Position numbers and translations under genes: made by a program | Source of the DNA: Campanula takesimana | Taxonomy: Eukaryota; Streptophyta; Magnoliopsida; Asterales; Campanulaceae | NCBI GenBank assembly: GCA_026119855.1 | Contig: JAOWBW010000304.1 | Coordinates: 868,001 to 932,000, forward strand | DNA length: 64,000 bases | Direction: 5' to 3' | Notes under the pieces: model-generated | Databases searched by the model: none | The model's input: only the letters and a program-made list of their open reading frames with translations | What the model was told of the DNA's origin: nothing | Shown: piece by piece, positions 55,176 through 64,000 of the stretch | Position numbering within the stretch: position 1 is the stretch's first letter | How the letters are laid out: every line of letters starts with the position of its first letter

Positions 55176-57542
55176 TTAAGCATAGAACCTCTTGAGCTTG
55201 TCTAGGTTGACCTCCTTTGGCAGCTGGTCACCATCTAAATCCACGAGTCGGACTGCACCGCCACTTAGTATCTTCTTGACCACGTACGGACCGATCCATC
55301 GGGGTCCCCATTTCCCCAGGGGATTCATGGCATTAGGAGGATGTTGTCTTAAGACCATGTCTCCCACATTGATGTTTCGAGGCTTTACCTTTTTGTTGAA
55401 AGCTCTTGCCATCCTTTGCTGATACGCCCTTGTGCGTTCGAGTGCTCTTAGCCTTTTCTCGTCAAGTAAGGCTAGCTGTTCATATCGACTTTGCATCCAG
55501 TCGACCTCGTTGACTTGATTCTCAAGGAGGACCCGTAGAGATGGGACTTCAAGTTCGATTGGGAGTACGGCTTCAGAACCATAGACTAACGCATAAGGAG
55601 TTTCTCCTGTTGCTGACCGTATTGATGTGAGGTAGCCCCACAATGCCAATGGTAGCTTCTCGGGCCAATCCCTTCCTGTTGAGGCCATTTTCTTGACGAT
55701 GGTCTTGATGGTCTTATTTGCTGCTTCAACCGCGTCGTTTGCTTGGGGACGGTAAGGAGATGACTTGTGCGTGGTGATCTTGTATTCTACCAAAAGTGCA
55801 TCCATTTCCTTCTCAAAGTGAGAGCCGTTGTCGGAAATGATTTCATGAGGCACGCCGTATCGGCACATGATATTAATCTTTACAAATTCGGCCACTTTCT
55901 TGGCGTTGAGGGTCCGATAGGCTTGTGCTTCGATCCACTTCGTGAAGTAATCGACGGCCACTAGGACGAATGACTGCCCATTGCTTCCGGCAGGGTGGAC
56001 TTTACCGATGATGTCTATCCCCCAACAAGAGAAAGGCCAAGGTGTGACCATGTTGTAAAGTTGTGAGGGTGGAGCGTGTTGCAGATTAGCATGGAATTGG
56101 CACTTGGCACACCTTTTGACTTTCTCGATACAGTCTCGTTCCATAGTGTTCCAATAGTAACCGATGCGGAGTATCTTCTTGACTAGCATAAACCCATTCA
56201 TGTGGGGTCCACACTCTCCTTCGTGCACTTCACACATTATCTCTTGAGCTTCGGCCTCATTGGCGCATAAGAGATTGATCCCGTCGTGGTGCCTTTTGTA
56301 GACTCGGTCTCCAATCCGTACGTACCGAGAGGCTAGCCTTTGCAGAGCCGCTTGAGACTTCTTATTGCTATTCTCGGGATAAATGCCATCTTTGAGGAAA
56401 TTCATGATATCCGAATACCACGGGGAATTTGTTTGAACCTCGTTGATCTCAATACTCATGCAGTACGCCGGACTGTTCCTTCGGGCAATTTTGAAAGGCT
56501 TCACCATTTTCCCTTTGGGCATTTCGACTAATGAAGCTATAGTGGCCAGTGCATCGGCGAAGCGATTTTTATCCCATGGCAGGTAGTTGAAAGTGATCTC
56601 TTAGAATTGTTGAACCAATTCTTCAAGGTGCTGACCATACTGTTGGAGGGTCGGGTCTTGGATTCGCCATTTACCCGATTGCTGATTGATAAGGAGCAAA
56701 GAGTCGCAGAATACTTCTAGTTCCGTGACGTTTGTTTCGAGAGCTGCTTCGAGCCCTGCTATGCATGCTTCGTACTCGGCAATGTTGTTGGTAACTTCGA
56801 ATTCCAGACGGACGGCAATGGGAGTGTAGATGTCTTTTGGATCGACAAGCAATACTCCTATACCAAAGCCGTGTTTATTGGCGGCGCCATCGAAAAAAAA
56901 GTTGCCACTTATTTTCCTCGGTTGCAGTACAAATTAAATGCTCGTCGGGGAACTGTACGTCTTCCCCCTTCGCTTCGTCACACGGGAATTCGGCAAGCTG
57001 GTCACTGAACACTTTCCCCCTGACGGATTTTAGTGTGACGTAAGTGATATCGTAGCCGGTGAGCATGAAGTACCATTTGGCTATTCTTGTTGACATGAAA
57101 GGCTTCTCGAAGATGTAGCGGAGCGGATCCACCTTTGCTACTAGCTTGATCGGAAAAGCTTCCATATAGTGTTTGAGCTTTTGAGTGACCCAAACCAATG
57201 CTGCACATGACTTCTCTAAGACATAGTAGTTCTTTTCGCCTCCTTGGAATCGGCGACTGACAAAATAAATGGCATTCTCCTTTGTGGACTCTCGTTGCTC
57301 TTGTGCTAACAAAGCCCCTAGGGCTTCATCATTGACAGTGAGATAGAGCAAAAGAGGCTTCTCCTTGTGTGGCGGAACTAGAACAGGAGGGCACGTCAAG
57401 TAATGCTTTACTTGGTCGAAGGCTTCTTGGCACGCGTCGGTCCATTCTAGAGCCACATTCTTCTTGAGTAGCTTGAAGATTGGCTCGCACATGGAAGTGA
57501 GTTGGTGCACAAACCGACTAATGTATTGCAGTCTGCCCATGA
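55176..57542 (-). pseudogene. B pol (RT end to integrase), three-part frame
   Basis: Frames 57540-56875, 56852-56601 and 56600-55176. Lesions: one extra T in the T run near 56895 (inside WQLFFDGA of the second RNase H), and TAA at 56601-56603 where A has CAA. From there to the end (KLKRFYA) it is open, with the full integrase: zinc region, GIDIIG, SDNGSHF, VEAANK. Copia H is inserted at the left of MGRLQYIS. Family relation to A is very close. Confidence 0.9.
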
Positions 57543-58405
57543 TGTTGGTAGTGGTGCCCTAGGCACGTTTAATAAACGTTGTAATTGTTATCATTTATTT
57601 CATATCAATAAAGAGATGTTTTGATTATTATTGTTGTTCATGTTTACTTATAATAATCCCCGTCCCTAGTACTTGTTAAGCACTAGTATAAAGGCTAAAT
57701 GATCATGGGATGATCATGTTAGATTTATGGGTACTTGTTTGGAACAAGGTACTGGACATGACCCGCTGTATGAGATTTATGTCATGGTCTATGTCGAACA
57801 TATATCTCATATTAGTTATGTCATTTGAATCCTTAGACATGAAGTTATTATAGTCTTCCACTTGATGAACATTGTGTTTGACATATTCAAACGCTACCTT
57901 AACACGGTAGTTATAAAGGGTATGATAGGCATAATCAGGTTCCCGTTGGGAAGAATAATAAGCTAAATGGATTTGTCCCTCCACGGAGAGATGTCAAGCT
58001 TGGGCCCCTCGAAGGAATGATGTTGATGAAATGTTCGGCCGGACTCAAATGGATTGATTGGATCAATAGCATTTGAATTATCAACATATTCGGAATCGAG
58101 AAAGTATTGAACAAGACAAGTTGACTGTTTGACCATGACTTGTGTTCAATGACATCGTGGACAAAGGGATTATGACATATTCTAAAGGAATGCGAACTTG
58201 TATCTAGTTATGCTATTTGGGTAGGTATGACGGTTTGCTAGAACCTAATCATATTTATGGGATCATGTTTGAGCCCATTGCCAACTTAGTATAATCCTAG
58301 AGGGTCACACACAATAGAACGAATCTTAAATAAGAGGACTATATTGGTATTTAGGGTCGGAGGACCTCCTAGGAATTTCTGGAAAGTTCTGGGCCTCCTG
58401 GTCAA

Positions 58406-58513
58406 CCAAGCGGGCGCTTGGGTTGCACCAGGCGGGCGCCTGAACAAGCCGGAAAGGGAATTGGACTTTCTGTCCAAACAAGCGGGCGCCTGGGTAGGAC
58501 CAGGCGGGCGCCC
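58406..58513 (+). promoter_or_regulatory. GCGGGCGC inverted-repeat quartet in H LTR
   Basis: CCAAGCGGGCGCTTGG (58406-58421; 7-bp arms around GG) and CAGGCGGGCGCCTG (58429-58442; 6-bp arms around GG) form a pair about 22 bp apart. A second pair of similar words lies near 58479 and 58501, also 22 bp apart, so the pair was duplicated. They lie 83 bp before the TATA box. Confidence 0.6.
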
Positions 58514-58595
58514 GGTATGCCGATTGGAAATTTCCTAATTTGATTAGGAATGGTTTTTGGCACAAGATTCCTGTTTGGAATAGGTCTTAATTGTG

Positions 58596-58602
58596 TATAA
58601 AA
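58596..58602 (+). promoter_or_regulatory. TATA box of H LTR
   Basis: TATAAAA in TTGTGTATAAAAACCCC. Conserved in I (near 40785 on the - strand). Confidence 0.65.
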
Positions 58603-59057
58603 ACCCCAATTCGGCCAGACCATAAAAACTAGTACTTTTGTGAGTCTCAAAGAGTTTAAGAGAGATTTTATTTTGTTCTAAGATATCATTGATTGAGGAA
58701 CAAAATAATTCACAAATAAATTCCATATAGTTCTTTATTAAATTGTGAAAGTGTGTTTCATAATATTGTTCTAGCAACCAAGATCAAAGAAGCTCCTTTG
58801 ATATTCGTTCGAAGTGTGGATACCGCTAGAGGGTGAAAATCATCATCTTCAAAGTTCGTGTTCAAGCTTTGTGATTGTGATCAAGTCTTCAAATCTCCAC
58901 CAAAGACCAAGAGAAAATTTGATAGTCATCAAGGGTTAGTTTTTCCTATATTCATTATGTTGTATTTGATTTAATCATATGAACGGATCTATGGGCTTTG
59001 GGTTTCAAAATTTTAATTGCTATATTCCGCTGCGCATGTTACTTGGAAACCCAACAG

Positions 59058-59070
59058 TGGTATCAGAGCC
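59058..59070 (+). other. Primer-binding site of H
   Basis: TGGTATCAGAGCC, initiator tRNA-Met type, one base after the LTR. Confidence 0.95.
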
Positions 59071-60648
59071 CCGTTCATGTTGATTAATTCAATACTTGGA
59101 TCATGTTATGTGTATATAAATTGTTTATGTGCCAAGCATGATATGAATATTGGATTAAATGATGTTTATGTGTTTTGTGATTTTATGTGGTTTATTGTTT
59201 TGCAACTTTAATCGCACGATTCAATCGCAATAAAAATTATGGTGGATTCTGAATTATTTCGATTATTGATTTTTGATTAGATCAAAGTTTTAATAATCGG
59301 GGAAAAATAATTTTGAGACAAAAATTTCGAACTTGAAAATTCTATACCATTCTGACAATCAAGCGCCCGCCCGCGCTGGACCAGGCGCGCGCGCGCTTCA
59401 GGCGCCCGCTCGCTGGAAACCAGGCGCGCGCTTGCTAGGCCAGAGTGTTCTGATTCTTGTTGAAATCTGATTCGGGAATTTTTCAATAAATTCGACAAAA
59501 CCAGTAACAGAACCAGTCCAGACTTGCTGATCTGGAATGGGTTTTGGGTAGTTGGTTTGTGTGTGGATTTTGGGGTTTGAATTTCCTATTTGTTTTAGTC
59601 TTGTGATTCCTAGATTGGTTCAAGTTTTGGATGGCTAATCTGCGTTCATCGAGATTGTGTTTCCCAAAATTGATCGCAATCAAAGTTTCAAAGTTAAAAC
59701 GAAGTTAGAATTATGAAGAGTTCATAATTGCTAAAATTGAGAAACAAAGTTCTTGATTCAATGATTGGAGATCCATGTGGAATTGTGAATGCAATTGGCC
59801 TACGTTCATCGAGACCATCTATTACTTAGTTTCGGCCACATGGACTACTTTCTTGGTTTCTTGAATTAGTGCGGGATTGTGGTTGCCTAATGGCTTAGTT
59901 CGACCGCACTTCTTGTTGTCTTGATTTGGAGATAATAACCAAAGTTGAAATAGCCTCATCCTCATAATTATAGAGAAACTAATGACACATAAATATCATG
60001 CTTAAATTAATTGAGATTAATTTAGTGGCTAAACTTGATGTGTAGCATGTTTATATTATGTGCTCATAAATGTGTTATATGCTATATGTGATGAACCTTC
60101 AAAGAAAGTTTTAAGTCCTTCTTTGCCATGCCATGATTAAAACACTTGTTTATATATGGGTGATTTTGATGTGGGTTCGCCTCCGCGAAGTGCATTGATT
60201 TTATTCATGTATCAGCAAGATGAGGTTCATTAATTTAATGTGGGCTTGCCTCCGCAAGGTGTGTTAAATTGAATGGTTCCTATGCGTTTAAAATGGTCGG
60301 ACTTAATTAGGCGTCAAAACAGTTTTGGGCCTAGGCAAAAGATGAGATTAAACATGCTTTTTGAAATCGGATTTCTCAAAGAATCTCATAAAAAGGATCT
60401 AAGAATCATATGGGATATGATTGACATGATTGTCTACCTAATTAATTTAGTTCTTGAGCGGTCCGCCTCCGTGGACTCAAAAGTTAAATTAAAGTTGGAT
60501 CTTAGCCCAATTAAATTATATTATACATTGGATGTATAAGAAGGTTATATAATTTAGTGGGAGTATTTTGTTTGAGAAATACATTATTTATCTCTTTAAT
60601 GAAAACCGGTACTTATTAAATTTTGGAAATTTTGCATATTTGTAGATA
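59071..60648 (+). other. Leader of Copia H
   Basis: Noncoding 1.6 kb. Holds a cluster of four GC-rich words (59360-59436: GCGCCCGCCCGCGC, GGCGCGCGCGCGC, GGCGCCCGCTCGC, GGCGCGCGC) and three hairpins with CTCC loops (60176-60189, 60245-60258, 60461-60476). An in-frame TAG at 60643 precedes the gag ATG. Confidence 0.7.
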
Positions 60649-63600
60649 ATGACTAATAACACTCAATCAATGTCGTTGCGATCGATCCTTGAGAAGGATA
60701 AGCTCGAAGAGAATGGTACAAACTTTATGGATTTGATCCGTAGCATAAGAATCGTTCTTAGGCAAGAAGATAAGTTGTACATTCTCTATGGGCCTCTCCC
60801 TGCTGAACCACCGCCTACTGCCCCTAGGGTAGAAAGGAACAATTACAAGAAACATCGTAATGATTCTAGAGATGTAAGTTGTCTCATGCTTGCTGCTATG
60901 TGTTCAAAACTCCAACAAAGTTTGGAACATTTGGAAGCCTATGAGATAGGCGTGGAGTTGAGAACCATGTTTCAAGAGCAAGCTAAGCAAGAGAGGTACA
61001 AGACCATTGTTGCATTCACTACTAGTAAAATGAATGAAGGGCAACAAGTGAGTCCTCACTTTCTTAAAATGAAAGGTTATGTAGAGCACCTTGAGAAACT
61101 TGGCTATCCAATCCCATTGGAGCTAGCCACGGATCTCATTCTTAATTCATTGCCTAAAAGTTATAATCAGTTTGTGATGAATTATAACATGCATGGAATG
61201 GATAAGAATCTCTCTGAGTTGCATGGGATGCTCAAAACTGCAGAGATGAAAATTGTGGAGAAAGGTTCTCCCGTGCTCTTGGTTCATGATGGGAAGAAGG
61301 CTAGTGCCAAAGGAAAGGGTAAGAAAGTTGTCAAACCCAAAATAAGCAAGGCAAAGGTTTCCAAGGCTTCTGAGGCAAAACCTGATTCACAAAAGGATGC
61401 AATCTGTTTCCATTGTCAAGAAATTGGTTATTGGAAACGTAATTGCAAGGCTTTCTTGGAAGAGCAAAAGAAGAAGAAGAGCAGCAAGGCTGCGTCGACT
61501 TCAGGTATCTATATGATAGATATTCTCCTTTCTACCACTGATTCTTGGGTATTGGATACCGGATGTGGTTCTCACATTTGTCTAAATGTGCAGGGACTAA
61601 AGAATAGGAGACTGCTTAAAGAAGGTGAAGTAGATCTACGTGTGGGAAATGGAGCAAGAGTTGCTGCATTAGCCATAGGGACTTATGAAGTCACTTTACC
61701 TTCCGGATTAATTCTTGTTTTGAACAATTGTTATTATGTTCCGGATTTAAGCAGAAATATTATTTCAATTTCTTGTTTGGATAATGAAGGTTTTAAGTTT
61801 CTTATTGAGAATAAGAAATTTTCTATTTATTTAAATGATGTGCTTTATGGTATTGCTAATTCATTTAATGGCCTTTATATTTTGGATGTCAAGAATGAAA
61901 ATAATGACAATGTCTATCATGTAAATAAGAAATCTAATCCTAATGATGTAAATCACATTTATCTGTGGCATTGCCGTCTCGGTCATATTAATGAGAAGCG
62001 TATCTCAAAACTCCATGGGGACGGACTTTTAGGTTCATGTGACCTCGAGTCATATGATACTTGCGAGTCGTGTCTTCTTGGAAAAATGACTAAGACACCT
62101 TTTACCAAGCTAGGTGAAAGGGCAAGCAACTTATTGGGGTTGATACATTCCGATGTATGCGGACCATTAAGTAGCAATGCTAGGGTAGGATTTCAATACT
62201 TCATAACCTTCACTGATGATTATAGTAGATTTGGGTATGTTTACCTAATGAAACATAAAAGTGAAGCATTTGAGATATTTAGAATATTTCAAAATAAAGT
62301 AGAAAAGCAACTTGGCAAAAGTATTAAGGCACTACGATCAGATCGTGGTGGAGAATACTTGAGTCAAGAATTTGATGATCATCTAAAGAATTGTGGAATA
62401 GTTTCACAATTGACTCCACCCGGAACACCACAATGGAATGGTGTGTCCGAGAGGAGGAATCGGACCTTGTTAGACATGGTTCGATCAATGATGAGTCAAG
62501 TTGATCTTCCAATATCCTTTTGGGGTTACGCCCTAGAAACCGCTGCTTTCACACTAAATCGTGTTCCAACTAAATCGGTTCAAAAGACTCCATATGAGAT
62601 GTGGAGCGGAAAGAAGCCTTGTCTATCTTTCATGAAGATTTGGGGTTGTGAAGCTTTTGTCAAAAGACTTGTCTCAGACAAACTTGCACACAAATCTGAT
62701 AAATGTATTTTCGTGGGATATCCTAAGGAAACTAGAGGATATTACTTTTACAACCGTGAGGACAACAAAGTGTTTGTTGCCCGAACTGGTGTCTTTCTAG
62801 AGAAAGAGTTTCTTTCCAAAGAAATCAGTGGGAGTAAAATAAATCTCGAAGAAATTCGAGACCCAGAAAATAACATTGAACCAATAGTGGAACAAGAACA
62901 AGAACCACAAGGAGTTGTGGAACCTGTTCAAAATACACAAGCAACTCGCAGATCTAGTAGGTTACGATCCGAGCCCGAGAGATATGGATTTCTCGTAACG
63001 GATAGTAATGAGGTAGAAATCATTGAGAATGATGAACCGTCAACCTACCAAGAGGCGATGTCTTCTCCTGATTCGGACAAGTGGCTTGGAGCCATGGAAT
63101 CCGAATTGCAATCCATGCAAGACAATCAAGTTTGGAATTTGATTGATGCGCCCGAAGGTGTAAAAACCATAGGATGCAAATGGGTCTTCAAGAAGAAGAC
63201 TGACATGGATAGGAAGGTGCATACTTACAAAGCTAGGCTTGTAGCGAAAGGTTATAGGCAAGTTCATGGTATTGACTATGATGAGACCTTTTCACCCGTA
63301 GCAATGATCAAGTCTATAAGAATTTTGCTTGCCATTGCCGCATATCATGACTATGAAATATGGCAAATGGACGTCAAAACTGCTTTCCTGAATGGAAAAC
63401 TTCAAGAGGATGTGTATATGACACAACCAGAAGGTTTTCAACAAGATTCTAAGGTATGCAAATTGCAGAGATCCATCTATGGATTGAAGCAAGCTTCTAG
63501 GAGTTGGAATCTCCGTTTTGATGAATCGGTTAAAGAGTTTGGTTTCATCAAGAACGAAGATGAGCCTTGTGTATACAAGAAGATTAGTGGGAGCATAGTG

Positions 63601-64000
63601 CTATTCCTTATTTTATATGTGGATGACATATTGCTCATTGGAAACGACATTCCTACACTTCAGTCTGTGAAGACTTGGTTGGGAAAGTGTTTTGCAATGA
63701 AAGATATGGGTGAAGCCGCATATATTCTTGGCATTAAGATCTATAGAGATAGATCAAGGAGACTACTTGGTTTAAGCCAAAGTACATACATTGACAAGGT
63801 CATTAGAAGATTCCGTATGGAAAATTCTAAGAGAGGGACCTTGCCCGTGCTACATGGAGTTTCTCTAAGCAAGACTCAATGTCCTAAGACAAACGATGAG
63901 CGTGAGAAAATGAATGATGTTCCATATGCTTCGGCAATTGGGTCCATCATGTATGCCATGATTTGTACTAGGCCGGATGTATCTTATGCTTTGAGCATGA
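60649..64000 (+). CDS. Copia H gag-pol polyprotein, open at window edge
   Basis: Continuous frame of 1,117 codons from ATG 60649 with no stop before the window end. Gag core (about 30-210), knuckle at residues 253-266 (CFHCQEIGYWKRNC), protease (WVLDTGCGSH, D303), integrase zinc region (H441, H446, C472, C475), catalytic D502, D565 and E601 (35 residues between the last two, the classical D,D35E), then RT from about 845 with MDVKTAFLNG and YVDD at 990-993. The frame stops at the edge in CTRPDVSYALSM; RNase H should follow as in copy I. Oddity: the third zinc ligand of the knuckle is tyrosine (TAT) instead of histidine. Confidence 0.95.
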   Translation, partial: MTNNTQSMSLRSILEKDKLEENGTNFMDLIRSIRIVLRQEDKLYILYGPLPAEPPPTAPRVERNNYKKHRNDSRDVSCLMLAAMCSKLQQSLEHLEAYEIGVELRTMFQEQAKQERYKTIVAFTTSKMNEGQQVSPHFLKMKGYVEHLEKLGYPIPLELATDLILNSLPKSYNQFVMNYNMHGMDKNLSELHGMLKTAEMKIVEKGSPVLLVHDGKKASAKGKGKKVVKPKISKAKVSKASEAKPDSQKDAICFHCQEIGYWKRNCKAFLEEQKKKKSSKAASTSGIYMIDILLSTTDSWVLDTGCGSHICLNVQGLKNRRLLKEGEVDLRVGNGARVAALAIGTYEVTLPSGLILVLNNCYYVPDLSRNIISISCLDNEGFKFLIENKKFSIYLNDVLYGIANSFNGLYILDVKNENNDNVYHVNKKSNPNDVNHIYLWHCRLGHINEKRISKLHGDGLLGSCDLESYDTCESCLLGKMTKTPFTKLGERASNLLGLIHSDVCGPLSSNARVGFQYFITFTDDYSRFGYVYLMKHKSEAFEIFRIFQNKVEKQLGKSIKALRSDRGGEYLSQEFDDHLKNCGIVSQLTPPGTPQWNGVSERRNRTLLDMVRSMMSQVDLPISFWGYALETAAFTLNRVPTKSVQKTPYEMWSGKKPCLSFMKIWGCEAFVKRLVSDKLAHKSDKCIFVGYPKETRGYYFYNREDNKVFVARTGVFLEKEFLSKEISGSKINLEEIRDPENNIEPIVEQEQEPQGVVEPVQNTQATRRSSRLRSEPERYGFLVTDSNEVEIIENDEPSTYQEAMSSPDSDKWLGAMESELQSMQDNQVWNLIDAPEGVKTIGCKWVFKKKTDMDRKVHTYKARLVAKGYRQVHGIDYDETFSPVAMIKSIRILLAIAAYHDYEIWQMDVKTAFLNGKLQEDVYMTQPEGFQQDSKVCKLQRSIYGLKQASRSWNLRFDESVKEFGFIKNEDEPCVYKKISGSIVLFLILYVDDILLIGNDIPTLQSVKTWLGKCFAMKDMGEAAYILGIKIYRDRSRRLLGLSQSTYIDKVIRRFRMENSKRGTLPVLHGVSLSKTQCPKTNDEREKMNDVPYASAIGSIMYAMICTRPDVSYALSM

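Larger units (their letters stand above)
49312..57542 (-). mobile_element. Tat element B, 3' part
   Basis: Same family and same gene order as A, in opposite orientation: pol, hairpins, 146-aa gene and PMD gene (both on +), tandem array, purine tract, 3' LTR. Its 5' part lies beyond Copia H, outside the window. Flank TCATG (49307-49311) would be the target duplication in G. Confidence 0.9.
57543..59056 (+). mobile_element. 5' LTR of Copia H
   Basis: 1,514 bp, TGTTGGTAGT...CCCAACA. About 90 bp longer than the LTR of I, mostly because the GC-rich word cluster is expanded. Confidence 0.95.
57543..64000 (+). mobile_element. Copia element H, 5' part
   Basis: 5' LTR, tRNA-Met primer site, 1.6-kb leader and an open gag-pol frame that runs off the window. 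Inserted in B; CATGA (57538-57542) should be the target duplication. Same family as I and F. By protein it resembles the TNT1-94-type plant Copia elements (Tork/Angela group). The best candidate here for a functional element. Confidence 0.95.

Noticed and set aside
1..64000. Host protein-coding gene, tRNA or rRNA
   Set aside because: Every substantial frame belongs to a retroelement or is its shadow; no cloverleaf or rRNA-like segment noticed. A tRNA search program would settle the small RNAs.

Overview
The window looks like repeat-rich nuclear DNA from a flowering plant with a large genome, probably a eudicot; the species cannot be told from this sequence. I found no host gene, rRNA, tRNA or CRISPR array. 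Practically every base can be assigned to LTR retrotransposons nested in each other, several with the expected 5-bp target-site duplications. Two superfamilies are present: Ty3/Gypsy of the Tat type (large, dual RNase H, extra antisense genes, tandem repeats before the 3' LTR) and Ty1/Copia.

Layout. 1-289: end of a Copia LTR (F). 290-7814: 3' part of a Gypsy element D on +, mostly tandem repeats, ending in a 3' LTR. 7815-13366: Copia element E on -, Sirevirus-like, with its 5' LTR, cut by D. 13367-17989 and 33339-40091: Tat element C on -, split by element A. 17990-33338: nearly complete Tat element A on +, 15.3 kb with both 968-bp LTRs and a GCCCC duplication. 37831-38860: solo LTR inside the C gag gene. 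40092-49311: Tat element G on -, with a truncated Copia copy I (40334-43322) in its 3' LTR. 49312-57542: Tat element B on -, inserted in G. 57543-64000: Copia element H on +, inserted in B; its gag-pol frame is open from its start to the window edge.

How the parts fit. In A, B, C and G the pol gene runs towards one or two genes on the opposite strand. These encode plant-mobile-domain-like (PMD) proteins or, in A and B, a small basic 146-aa protein instead of the second PMD protein. The convergent genes are separated by a conserved set of three hairpins whose stems covary between copies. The 3' LTR is preceded by a family-specific tandem array.

The most interesting pattern is in the promoters. 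Each family carries its own short CpG-rich inverted-repeat word, in 2-4 evenly spaced copies upstream of a TATA box. Inside a Tat element the same word recurs in front of the LTR promoter and of the antisense gene promoters. Five families use five different words (GGCGCGCGCC, CTCGTACGAG, TGGCC-N4-GGCCA, AAGCG-GG-CGCTT, CTGCGCAG). I infer a shared regulatory scheme that would let one DNA-binding factor, host-encoded or element-encoded, control all transcripts of an element. Most coding regions are broken by stops or frameshifts; the 146-aa genes and the visible part of Copia H are intact.
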